Shown: positions 24,746-35,000 of the stretch, piece by piece
Layout of the letters: each line of letters opens with the position of its first letter
How positions within the stretch are numbered: position 1 is the first letter of the stretch
DNA from: Adiantum capillus-veneris
Taxonomy: Eukaryota > Streptophyta > Polypodiopsida > Polypodiales > Pteridaceae
Length of the DNA stretch: 64,000 nucleotides
Assembly: GCA_014529385.2 (NCBI GenBank)
Contig: CM043969.1
Span: 33,425,446-33,489,445 of the forward strand
Reading direction: 5' to 3'
Notes under the pieces: generated by a model
What the model saw: only the letters and a program-made list of their open reading frames with translations
Database searches by the model: none
What the model was told of the DNA's origin: nothing
Program-made: the position numbers and the translations under genes

Positions 24746-25522
24746 TGTTAAGTGTGGAGCCTGATTTACCCTTGTAATTTTCTGTGGTAAAAGCGCACAT
24801 TTGTAAGGCCCCCATTATGAGGAGAAACCATCGTGCGTGAAGGAAAATCACTCACCGGAAACCAAAATTTTCACAGACAAGAATCAGGGGCAACTTTAAA
24901 GGCCTCGGGGACGGAGGCCCCCGAGACTTTTTTTTCACCGGAATATTCTTTTTCGTTGGAATATTATGGCCAGACGGCAGCCGGAAAGTGGTCGGAAAAC
25001 AATCGGTCGGTTGGCCGGTGGCCGGTAGTCAATGACCGATGGCCGGTGGTCGGAAGTCAATGGCCGGTGGCCGGTGGCCGAATTCAAAAGCAGACTTGTC
25101 TTCTCAAGGGCGGCCACACATGGGTGGATTGGAGGGTCCGATTTGGACTTATTCGCACAAGGGCGACTACACATGGCTGTCTCTCATAAGAGAGGGCAGC
25201 CCTTTTGGCCTATAAAAGGAGGCCATTTCTACACACATTTAATAGTGTGAAGTTGATGCAACAAGGTGAGTGTGAGGTGGTGAGAGTGAAGCAAGGCGGG
25301 AGCTCCATTAAGGGTATAATCCCTTTGTAAACTACTTCTTGTTTTGAAGTACTAAAGCCATTGAGTGGCTGCTTTCCCGTGGACGTAGCCCACATTGGGT
25401 GAACCACGTATATCGTGTGTACTCTCTCTCTCTCTACTCTATAATTTCGTGTATTTAAATCTGTCTCTCTCCATTAAGTAATCTACTCAATTATCTATTT
25501 AGCTACGTCTTATTTCCTAACA
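24746..25522 (+). repeat. 3' LTR of the copia element
   Basis: 777 bp. It matches 19947-20730 except for an 18-base insertion near 24949, one fewer GGCCGGTGG repeat, a shorter CT tract and scattered single changes. It ends CCTAACA before the TCCCT duplication. Confidence 0.95.
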
Positions 25523-25527
25523 TCCCT

Positions 25528-26257
25528 GCCATACCCTCTCATCAAGGTTAAACTCTTACAGGTAAAGGAAAGATTATACATAGATATGCAAGAAGATGGC
25601 GAAGATCAAGATCACCCGAAGTGGAGGCTAAGCTAGTTGAACAAGAATCCAAGATACTTGATTCTGTTCACGAGAGCACCTGCGGCCATACAGAAAGATC
25701 CAGTAAGGACATGGCAAGCACACGAAGCACTGCAGAAGAAGAGGGCAACATGGCTAAACTTTCCCAGGCTGCCAGCTCCAGAGAGAGGCCAAGCAATAGA
25801 AGAATACATGCTGAAAACCCTAATGGGAGCTATGACATTCTTCAAAAGTCTGCCAGATCTCTCCTGTGCCATGCTATATAAAATCTTCCGGATGCTACTC
25901 ACATGCATACGGGTCTTCAATGATCCGGGGCAGAAAGAAGCACCATGGCTCTCATTTTTGGAAGAAAACAAAGGCCTCTGCTATGATCTAAGTGGGCAGC
26001 CCTCAGAGGAAGTTCTTTATGGCTTTCATGCCCAATGCATGTTTCTGCCCTCGCACAATATGCTAGCTTTTGAGGAGGCGTTTTACACTGGCTTCTTCAC
26101 CTGGCGAACGAAGATATTTACACCGGTGATAAGAAACCTCACCGCAAGATTTGTCGGATACTCCGCAGTGGAAATGAAAAACAAAGTCACCCTACAGTTT
26201 TGCAAGTGCCAGACAAAGAGCGCAAAATCAGATACGAAAAGGCACTGGAAGCACTGA
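25528..26257 (+). pseudogene. Accessory gene of element A, C-terminal part
   Basis: After the copia insertion, 25637-26257 is open and reads RTWQAHEALQKKRATWLNF, CMFLPSHNMLAFEEAFYTGF and TWRTKIFTPVIRNLTARFVG. A TAG at about 25632 interrupts its start. No recognised catalytic motif. The aromatic-rich FYTGFFTW segment is not long or uniform enough for a membrane helix. Together with 17311-19941 this gives an ancestral protein of roughly 1,000 residues, encoded only by this type of element. Confidence 0.55.
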
Positions 26258-26329
26258 AGAACCACTTCGCCCGCTGTCAACGGAAGATTACTTCAGCCCA
26301 TAAAGCTGTGTTAAGGGCCGACACAGGCG

Positions 26330-26342
26330 AGTAGGGGGAGAA
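26330..26342 (+). promoter_or_regulatory. Polypurine tract of element A
   Basis: AGTAGGGGGAGAA lies directly before the 3' LTR start TGTTAGCAGC, as expected for the plus-strand primer. Confidence 0.85.
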
Positions 26343-27263
26343 TGTTAGCAGCAAGCTAACATGGACACCATTTTTCGGAGTTCTCCTTGTAAAACAATTA
26401 TTATTTTGATAAATCGAGAATATTGTAACTCATGTTTTCTTGATAAACCTTGTAATTAATGAGTCGGGGCTATAAGCTTCCAGATTGTATCAGCCATTCA
26501 ATTCCCAGCTTTGGTAGAACTCCAGATTATTACTTTTGACCACCCAAAAACCTTGGCTAAGGTATAAAAGTCAATTTTTGTATGTTTTTTATAAGTTTTT
26601 GAATAAGAAATACATAGCGTGAGCTTATGGCGCTCACTCCTCTCCTTCTCGCGCTTCCTACTCCCTCTTTGGTCATCACATTGCGAATGCATTTGTTGCA
26701 TTGCAACCGCAGGTAAGAGCTCTACGCATTGACGTAAGCCATTCAGAGTGTTTCGTAGCTTTTGGTGTCGTCGACCCGCGGCCTAATTTTATCATAACTA
26801 AGAATTTACACTTTTAAAATGAAAACTAAGCATACGCGGGGTATTGGGACATCATTGCTAACAATTTAGATGCATTCTGGGTCGAAAACGACTAGGTCAA
26901 AAATCCATTGCTGTTAATAATCGCGATTTTGGAACTTGACCGAAAGTGGGGTTTTGAAGCCATAGACATGTGTGCTTAGGTCTTATAAACTTGTCCTAGA
27001 AGTTTCGTTACGTTTGGATGTCATTTGATGCTGTAACGGATGTGATTTGCTTGTCGATAAGCGATTGGCTTTTGATGATTTCAGTCACTTGAGTGTAACT
27101 TGAGTTAGATGCGAGTTGTTAGTTGTTTTTCAAGAGCTTGACAACCTCTTGTAGTCTCTATGCACTAGTCGAGTCAGCTTCGTCCCATGGTTTGACAAAT
27201 TAATCGTGGTTCTCGCTAATACTACAATAAGATAGGATGGTGAGGTTAGCCATGCGTTCCACA
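26343..27263 (+). repeat. 3' LTR of element A
   Basis: 921 bp, matching 2916-3802. It keeps an extra block near 26993-27026 and carries a TATA box at 26563 and a palindrome half-site at 26913. It ends TTCCACA, followed by the CAGAT duplication. Confidence 0.93.
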
Positions 27264-27268
27264 CAGAT

Positions 27269-27628
27269 TCTACCATAGAGTTGGTTGATGATACAAATGT
27301 TACAAATCAAAGCAAGGTTGCAATTGAGAGCAGCAGGACCATGGATTTGGATCTACCAAATTTATCGAATTTGGATATACCAAATTTTGAGGACTTGGTT
27401 AAACAACAGTATGTGTTTAAAGATTTGCAAAATGTTGATTCAAAGGGGGTACCGACTCCTTCTTTGACAAGTTTCTGTGACCCAGAGCTACTGATGTGGC
27501 GAACTAATCCTGAATTTGATGATGATTTAGAGGGGGCACAAACTTCTTCTTCATCAAGATTTTGTGACACAGGTCTCACACTATGGCAGAATGGAAAAAG
27601 AGGCATTCATAATTTACACAAGATGTAG
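27269..27628 (+). pseudogene. Decayed coding interior of element C, right half
   Basis: Open from about 27281 to the TAG at 27626. It is acidic and carries short internal repeats: LDLPNLSNLDIPNFEDL, and two similar blocks TSFCDPELLMW and SRFCDTGLTLW. It appears to continue the relic at 2558-2910, split by element A. No known family is recognised. Confidence 0.45.
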
Positions 27629-28001
27629 ACAAAACAAACTAGAATTGTATTAAAATGAAATAGGTGCAATAGTTGCTCTATATATGAGAGCTTGCGAGCA
27701 ATATAGGGCTAGTACAACAGTTAGTACAACTCCACAAGCAAGGCATCTCCTACTCTCCATCCTTCAAAGAGGAGTCAACCCATGTTACTAGGCTATACTT
27801 TTGGACTCAACCCTACAAGAAGGCGAAGTGCATGACACATGACTTGGTTCAATGCCATATAGGATCTAACTAGATTGGGGGTCATACACACATGAACAAG
27901 GACAAGCAAGATGGGAAGACCTTGCTACGATGATTGCTACAAGTTTTGAAGTCAAGGCCAAGAGATAAATTCAGGTAATGGACAAGTTCTGAGCTCAAAG
28001 G
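27629..28001. other. Gene-free spacer
   Basis: No gene, repeat pair or motif that I can support. Confidence 0.5.
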
Positions 28002-28301
28002 CTAGTGGGAGACCTCACGAAGGAAGGTTAAGACGTCATTATTATTTTTTGGGGCATTGCTTATACTATTGCGGTTGAGGAAGTCAATGCAGTCGGCCAC
28101 AGCCTCCGCCGAAGAGCAGCTGACGGCAAGCTTTTGTTTAGCAGTAGCAGCAGCACTTGTGCTAGTGCTACAACTGCCGCTACCAGCAGGCCTTCCAAAC
28201 AGCTGGCGTGCTCCTCGCTGTAGCCTCGTCAGAATAAACCTCACATCTCGCAGGAGCCGAGTTCGAATCCTGCGCATGCCCCTCTTCTTCTTCGTCTTCA
28301 T
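28002..28301 (-). CDS. Possible small host protein, basic then Ser/Ala-rich
   Basis: 99 codons from the ATG at 28299-28301. The N-terminus is strongly basic (MKTKKKRGMRRIRTRLLRD), the middle is Ser/Thr/Ala-rich, and the end reads SSAEAVADCIDFLNRNS. Small plant proteins with a basic start and a C-terminal EA..DCIEF-type motif are common (some are annotated as Josephin-like), and this may be one; that is resemblance only. The frame is open upstream to 28526, but that part runs through a (CT)n tract that looks like a plant 5' leader, so I chose the internal ATG. It lies outside all recognised mobile elements. An overlapping plus-strand frame of similar length (28057-28359) makes the strand uncertain. 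Confidence 0.4.
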   Translation of the reverse strand: MKTKKKRGMRRIRTRLLRDVRFILTRLQRGARQLFGRPAGSGSCSTSTSAAATAKQKLAVSCSSAEAVADCIDFLNRNSISNAPKNNNDVLTFLREVSH

Positions 28302-28456
28302 GCCAGCAATGAAGCCTTTGCTTCCCTCCACATTGAGAGTGGCGGGCTTGCATGCATGACATCCTACACTCCGCAAAGCGTACTTATGCCAGCGCAACAA
28401 GCATACACACAGCTTGTGTACAAGCAAACACATGTCAATATAAGAGGTGCTACTAT

Positions 28457-28460
<4 letters not shown>

Positions 28461-28494
<34 letters not shown>
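28461..28494. repeat. (AG)n microsatellite, 17 units
   Basis: Pure AG run. It would lie in the 5' leader of the possible minus-strand gene at 28002-28301. Confidence 0.95.
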
Positions 28495-28496
<2 letters not shown>

Positions 28497-29185
28497 TATA
28501 TAACTCTGTTTTCCCCAAAGGCACACTTACTATGAGGAGAAAGGATTTGGTGTATCTAAGAATGCACTCATTTGGACTCCTTGTTCGTTTGTCTCTGCCA
28601 TACCTTGAAGCTTTCATAGCTGTCCATTATAAATCAAGGGCCCTTTCCTTCTCTTTACATATTTGCTTTACACCATGTTCCCCCCTGTTGCAACGAAGGT
28701 ACCAAAAGAAACCCAACATTTCAAAGGATCAAACTTCATTCACAAAAGTTACCAAACATAACGTAGTTTACTCCATGAAGTGGCTTCTTGTTCAATACAA
28801 AAACTCAAAGATTGAGAGAATTCTCTTTTATAAACATGCATACTAAGCTCCCTTTCTTATTTGAAATGCCAAGAACCATCCTTTACGTACATTCAACTTG
28901 CAATCATTTCCTTTATTGACATTCCAATTTAGTATGGTTTTCGCTTGAATTATTCTACTCATTGCCTCCACTTCTATTGGTTGCCTTAGTGGCCTTTGTG
29001 TCATGAACACATTTTAGGATACATTGCCGAGGTACAAGCTTTAACACACTATAATGGCAATGATGTAAATAAATTCATTTCTTGAGAAACTCCATGGAAT
29101 CTTGGAATCCACCCTTAATAAAATCCACCCCCACCCATCTCCTCTACAAAGGGTGTGCACATGCAGCTAAAAGCTAAACGTAACG
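28495..29185. other. Gene-free spacer
   Basis: AT-rich DNA with one plus-strand open frame (ending 28846) that has no recognisable domain and partly consists of the AG tract. Nothing else supported. Confidence 0.5.
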
Positions 29186-29850
29186 GTGTCGGGGGATATG
29201 TGTTCGAAGCGTGAGCCGGGAAGGTGTCGGGCCTAGTCTCTGATTGTGAGAGATGTGAGAGAGAACAAGAACAACAGATGCAAATGGCTCTGGAAATCAC
29301 CGCAAACTTCAATTAATCAAGTCAAGCTCTGAGTACATTTTAATTCGTTACCCAAGGCGGATTGTTAGCAGCACCGTCACTTGGATCATCTGTTAACTAG
29401 GATTTTAAGCTTCCATTTTATAGGATTAATCGGGTCGTTACGACACCAAGGCTTAATAATATGATTAATCAATCTTCAAACTGATGACGGTGATGGAAAT
29501 TTTTGCATGTCGCTTTACTGCTTCAACTGCCCCTTGGATTTTGCAAACTTTAATTCTTCTCACTGCCTCAATCTTCATGCTTCAAATATTGTCAAATGTT
29601 CTACAGCTTCCTGCTCTTGTGCTTTGCACTACCTTAATTGACAAAATTAATCTTCAACCGTCTTATCTAATTGTTTTTCTTTGATTGCAGTCGTGCTTTA
29701 TATGTCCTTGGTGCTTTCTCTTTCCCAGTTCAAGAAAGAGAAAAAGGGTTTCCCTGCTTTATCTCGTAGGTCGAGAGGGAGATACTTCTGAGCAAGCTCA
29801 AAAGAGAGAACAAGAGCTTCTAGCTTGCTCTTGCACACCTTTTGTTGTGT
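29186..29850 (-). mobile_element. Inverted copy of the element C LTR, part 1
   Basis: Begins TGTCGGGGG and is the reverse complement of about 1400-2032: the CTGTGAGAGATG-type box, CTTCAATTAATCAAGTCAAGCTC, GATTAATCGGGTCGTTACG and CAAAAGAGAGAACAAGAG all recur. No internal retrotransposon sequence adjoins the TGTCGG end, so it is most simply a solo LTR. It is interrupted by element B and resumes at 40249. Confidence 0.65.
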
Positions 29851-30058
29851 TGACAGGAGCAAAGCGAACCCCGAACCCCGACGGCCTCTAAAACACCGGG
29901 GACCGAATGGCGCGCCTCGAGTCTGTCATGGTAAAGCAAACAGAAGCACCACCTAGCTTCAGCGGCTAGGATGCAAACAACACACCACCATAACAAAGTT
30001 TTCATCCAAGAGAGATGGATGCTTGGGAGTAATGATGAAGAGGAAAGGGAATGAGATC

Positions 30059-30089
<31 letters not shown>

Positions 30090-30167
30090 TGAGGGAGGGG
30101 ATATAGCGGCTTAGTACTTAGGCATCACAAAAGGATGGCGAATCCGCACACCCTAATTCACACATAC

Positions 30168-30261
30168 ACAAGCTCACTCCAAACACAAGATTAGGTGGCG
30201 ATTCCGCACACCTCACAAGCTCACTCCAAACACAAGATTAGGTGGCGATTCCGCACACCTC
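30168..30261. repeat. 47-bp tandem duplication in the 3' LTR of element B
   Basis: Two adjacent copies of a unit starting ACAAGCTCACTCCAAACACA. The other LTR has one copy, so the duplication arose after insertion or in the last replication cycle. Confidence 0.85.
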
Positions 30262-30610
30262 ACATGGGCAAAACATTGCAAGAAAACATACTCACAAAAC
30301 CTCAAGCTTTATTTAGAGAATAGGCGATAAAATGGGGAGCATAGGGTAGGGGAATGAGAAGGGAGAGAGTGGTAGAGCACATGGTGGATAGGTGGGAGTT
30401 GATGGCGAAGAGTCGCACGAGGGTTATGGCCATCATCCTTCATTTAGTTGCCCTTCATCTTCCATAGCCAAGGGTGTAGAGGTCATGCTCAAAACAAGCA
30501 TGGTGATTGCGGTGTGGTGATGGTGTGGGTGTGTGTGTGTGCACTAGGCACACACAGTGCATAATGTGTTCTTTGGTGATGTTGTGTGTGTTTAGTGTGA
30601 TGGTGACCCC

Positions 30611-30621
30611 TCTTTATATAG
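30611..30621 (-). promoter_or_regulatory. TATA box in the 3' LTR of element B
   Basis: Reverse complement reads CTATATAAAGA, in the transcription direction of the element. The equivalent box in the 5' LTR is at 39427-39437. Confidence 0.6.
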
Positions 30622-31432
30622 GGGAGGAGGGGGGAGAAATTATAGAATTTAGAAATGAAGAAATCACTATCTACATAGGCCATGTGACTGTGGGCCCCAC
30701 TTGTCTGGCTGTGTGTATATGTGCCAGAACAGAAGTCTCATGAGAGAGAGACTAAGAGAGAGATATGGGTTGATGAAAAAAAGTGAGAGGTGACATGGAG
30801 ACTAAAGTAATTACAAGAGGGGAGAGAGGGGAGTGTGTTCAGAGGTGAATCTGTGTACAGATGTGTGTGAACACAAGAAAAATCAGGTAACCACCGGGTG
30901 GGGATGGGTCTGTGGGCACCTTCTTCAATGAAACTGAGTGTGTGTGAGTGTGGGGGAGGTTATTTAGCTACAAGACAAGAGACATGGCGCCCTTTAGAGA
31001 GAGAGGGGGATATTGGGGTCATGGGATATGATAGGAGAGAGAAAGGGGGGGTGGGGTATACTATTTTGGAAGATAGGGTAAGTTGCATGTGAGTTAGATT
31101 GCATTATTGGTGAGAGGTGGGGTAGCTTGAGGGGAGAGAGAAAGGAGAAAGGACAAGGGGAAGAGAGAGGGGGTTGACCTTTTGAGTGGAGGAGAGGAAA
31201 AGGGACACACGGCGGGGCAACAGTGAAGAAAAAGGAGGCAAGGTGGGGATGGGCTACCCCGCAGGCATGAGGTGGCCTATTTTACCTTTCTTATATATTT
31301 ACATAATCATACTTTATTTTTTTCTTACTTTTTCCAATGCCTTTTATCACTCCCTCCCTAAGAGGGGGTTTTCATGGGGTGGGGACGAGAGAAGAGGGGT
31401 ATGGGAGCTTGGCTTGTGAAAAGCCCCCATCA

Positions 31433-31449
31433 TTAGCCCTCCCCTTTTG
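31433..31449 (-). promoter_or_regulatory. Polypurine tract of element B
   Basis: The minus strand reads AAAAGGGGAGGGCTAA immediately before the 3' LTR start TGATGGGGG. Purine-rich and correctly placed for plus-strand priming. Confidence 0.8.
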
Positions 31450-31460
31450 GCTAGAGGCAT

Positions 31461-32069
31461 TCATGTCTCTAGCTCATGTGTTTGATCATTATCGTCGGAG
31501 GTGGCGGCTGATGGTGTGTCCTCATCTGGAATGTCAATAGGTGGAGCCTGGTCAAATCGAAGAAAATAAGGTTTAAGTCGCCAACCATTTACCCTGGTTT
31601 TATGAAGTTTTCCATCAGCCTCCATAAGCTGGTAGCTTCCATTGGCATACTTTTTACTGACGATGAAAGGACCCTTCCATCGGAGTAGGAGTTTCTTATC
31701 CTTGCGCGTGTCGAAGCGATTGTCATAGCGGAGCACCAACATTCCTTTCTTCAATTCTTTTTTCCGGAGATGCTCGTTAAAGCTAAGCCGTCTATGCTCT
31801 GCTTGTGCTGCATAATAATTTATTGCTTCTTCTCTGTCCAGCTGCAGTCTTTCCAAGTTGATGATGTGATCTCTCAAATGCATGTTGGGCTGTTGAAGCT
31901 GGCTTGCCATTACTCTGAGACTTTGTAGTAGCACTTCAATGGGCAAGATTGCTTCCTTACCAAATACTAGACGATACGGTGTGAATCCCAAGGATGTATG
32001 AAATGAAGTTCTGTAGGCCCATAAAGCTGGTAGTAGATACTTATCCCAGTCTCCAGGATGATTGTTTAC
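31461..32069 (-). pseudogene. Integrase C-terminal part of element B
   Basis: Continues the pol frame after a single in-frame TAG. It contains GFTPYRLVFGKEAILPIEV, a long helix, KKGMLVLRYDN and LLRWKGPFIVSKKY, the SH3-like end domain of gypsy integrases, then LHKTRVNGWRLKPY. The last residues are acidic (DEDTPSAATSDDNDQ). No chromodomain seen. Confidence 0.9.
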
Positions 32070-35000
32070 CTACCTGGTAATAATTTTAGAAACCATTCCA
32101 TTTACCTTTTCAACTAGGCCATTACATTGAGGGTAATATGGTGAAGAGTGCCTCCTTGTAATGCCCAGTTTCTGCATTAATTCTCCTACCAAGTCTGCTC
32201 TGAAACCTGGCCCTCTATCAGAGATGATCTCTAAAGGTGTGCCAAACCTACAGCATATGTGCTCATAGATAAATTTAGCTACCTCTACCACTGTGATTCT
32301 AGTGGTGGTTGTAGCCTCTGCCCATCTAGTCATGTAGTCGACCCCCATGATAATGTAGAATTTTCCTGAGTTGGCCCTAGGTAATGGCCCAATGGCATCG
32401 ATACCCCATTTTTCAAATGGGCCATATGAGAGAATAGGTGTCTGTGGTTCAAGCATAAGTGACCTAGTGCCGGCCTTTTGACACAACTTACACGTTTTGC
32501 ACCAGTGGTGTACATCACGGTTGAGGCTAGGCCATATGAAGCATGCCTGCAAGATTTTCCTACTTGTTATGTCTACGGCAAAGTGACCACCACAAACCCC
32601 GTCGTGACAACTAGCGATTACTCCCGTGATTTCCTGAGAGAGAGGGACCTTCCTGAGTATTTGTTCCTTACCCTTATAGTACAAACCGTCATTGATGAGT
32701 CGATACCTTGTGGCCTTCCGCATCAGCCATTGCTTCTGTCCCTTTGTTAAATCTGATGGGCATTCTCCTGTTTCCAAAAAATGCATGATGTCAGGCAAGG
32801 CATCACTGCCTTGAAATAGAGGGAGCTTTAGCTTTATTGCTCCAACCACCACTTCCTGTAGTCTTTCACTTGCTAGGGCATCTGCTTCTTGGTTTGGAGC
32901 CCTTGGGATATGGTGTATTTGAACTTCTTCAAACTTACCTAACAAGGTTTTTACACCACTTAAGTGAGTCCTTAAACTAAGATTCTTGCATGTCCATGCT
33001 CCATTTACTTGCCTTACCAGAAGTAGAGCATCCCCAAATACATTAAGGCGTTGTACACCTTGTGAGACGCACCATTGTAGACCCTTGGTTAGTGCTGCAT
33101 ACTCAGCTTCATTGTTAGAATGTGAATCTAACAATTGGCCCAACGAAAATACCTTTGTCCCTTTGTCATCAAAGACCACTATGCCTGCAGCTGCTTTGTC
33201 AGACGCTCGCTTGTAGGCTCCATCAAAGTAGAGAGAGTATGATCCTTCTACCATCGGTGGTACTGGAGGTAATCGGACTTCTCCTCCCTTAGATTGCTTC
33301 TCCTTCCCTTCAAAGACTTGGTAGGTCATGAGTCCCCCCAAACTTGCCCTTGTCGTGCTTTCTACTTGTACCGTGTAGTCAAACTCTTGCAGACGAACTA
33401 GCCATTTAGTAATCCTAGCAGACACATCCATGTGTTGTACAACATAGGGAAATATTTCATCCGTAGTTAGAATCACAAATTGCTTAGGCAGCAAATATGA
33501 CCTAAACTTTGTAGTTGCAAATCTAAGAGCTAGGACTAAGTGTTCCACATGGGTGAAACCTTTCTCTCCTGCTGTCATCATTCGACTAGAGAAGTAGATT
33601 GGCCTCATGAAAGATGTCGTCGTATCCTTTTGGAGTAGCACAGCCCCCAATGAGTCATCACCAACACTTAAGGTGACATAGAATTTTTCATCCCACTTAG
33701 GTGGTGAGATAGTTGGCAGAGTGGCTAAGACCTCCTTTACCTTGTTGTAGTGATGTTCGCTTTCCTCGTCCCAAGTGAAAGTTGATCTTTGAGTGAGTTG
33801 TTGCAGTGGTAGAACAAGTTGTGATAGTAGATGTATGAATCTACTTAAGTACCTCACCTTATGTAGAAAAGAGACCAGTTGACGTGTGGTCGTTGGTGAA
33901 GGTAGGGCTATGAGTGCGGACACCTTACTTGGGTCGGCGTTGATACCTCTTGCTGAAATTTCATGGCCTAGTAGAATGACTTTACTCTCCCCAATGTGAC
34001 ATTTATCCACATTTAATTGCCCACATAGGCTCTGCAACTTGGCCAAACCTTCAGTTACCTTTTCTAAATGTGAAATACGGGAGCTATATATACAAAAATC
34101 ATCAATGAACACTCTTATGGATGTTCCAAAGAACGGTTGAAAAACATATGTGACATATCTTTGGAATGTGGCAGGTGCATTTGTGAGACCAAATGGCATA
34201 ACCATGTATGCAAAACAACCCCATGGCGTGATAAAAGTAGTTTTTAGCTGATCTTCCAAGGCTATGCGTATTTGAAAGTATCCAGAATAACCATCACAAA
34301 CGGTATAGCATTCAACACCCGCTACTTCATTCAGAATTTCATCCAAGAAAGGGAGAGGAAAGTGGTCTCTCTTTGTAGCTGCATTTAGTGGTTTGTAGTC
34401 AACACAGACCCTCCACTTACCATTCTTTTTAGGCGTCACCACTACGGGTGACACCCATTCTGAATTTTCTATAGGATAGATGAATCCCGCCTCCAGCAGT
34501 TTCCTTACCTCGGCCAAGAGTGCCTTTTCTTGTATGACCCCCAGTCGTCGTAGCTTTTGCACAACTAGTTTTACCCCTTCCTTCAGCTTAATATGATGTT
34601 CCACCACTGTAATGCCTGTGATTCTTTCATAGTTATCAATGAACAGGTTAGGAAATCCCATCAACATTTGCAAAAAACTATCTTTCTCCTCAAGTGTTAA
34701 TTCCGTAGATAACATACCCTTCAACCTACTTCCTCCTAGGCCAGGTGATTTGCTCTCCTCTTCATTGGGTTGCCCTTTTGGTGATGGATCACCAGTTGTG
34801 CTTACCCTTTGTGGATCCTTCATAATGATACCCATCACATCAATGGAACTATCACTTTCGTCGATGGATGTGGTCTCCTCCTCAGAACTGGAAGATTCGC
34901 TAGTGGTTTCATATGTCGATGTTTCCAGATTCATTTGCTTCTGCTTGCCAATCCTCATGTCGTAGTAGATTGTCTCCCCTTTCTTACTGGTCATGCGTAG

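Larger units (their letters stand above)
19942..25527 (+). mobile_element. Ty1/copia LTR retrotransposon nested in element A
   Basis: Full-length element bounded by TCCCT at 19942-19946 and 25523-25527. Order: 5' LTR, primer site for initiator methionine tRNA, one gag-pol frame, polypurine tract, 3' LTR. Integrase lies before RT, which defines Ty1/copia. The protease variant VDSAASFHATPH resembles the Tnt1/Tork-like branch. The two LTRs are nearly identical apart from repeat-number changes, and gag-pol holds only two nonsense codons, so this is the youngest insertion in the nest. Confidence 0.96.
2911..27268 (+). mobile_element. Element A: giant Ty3/gypsy LTR retrotransposon
   Basis: A complete retrotransposon copy bounded by CAGAT at 2911-2915 and 27264-27268. 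Without the copia element inside it would be about 18.8 kb. Order on the plus strand: 5' LTR, primer site, 2-kb leader with palindromes, gag, retropepsin, RT, RNase H, two H2C2 zinc domains, integrase core and C-terminus, a second retropepsin-like domain, 2.4 kb of non-coding DNA with the same palindromes, a long coiled-coil accessory gene, polypurine tract and 3' LTR. RT before integrase and the D35E spacing fix the Ty3/gypsy type. Size and primer site resemble the large Tat/Ogre-type lineages, but no archaeal-type second RNase H was found. Frameshifts and stops make the copy defective. Confidence 0.92.
29851..31432 (-). repeat. 3' LTR of element B
   Basis: 1,582 bp, in plus-strand reading from TGACAGGAGC to CCCCATCA. 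Matches 38722-40248. It has one extra copy of a 47-base unit (ACAAGCTCACTCC...) at 30168-30261. Confidence 0.94.

Noticed and set aside
17311-26257. Envelope-like gene in element A
   Set aside because: No signal peptide, membrane segment or cleavage-like site is visible; the content is coiled-coil and acidic.
28352-28846. 164-codon plus-strand frame
   Set aside because: It passes through the AG microsatellite and shows no domain or consistent composition.
31186-31419. 77-codon frame present in both LTRs of element B
   Set aside because: Conserved only because the LTRs are recent copies of each other; low-complexity content and wrong strand for the element.
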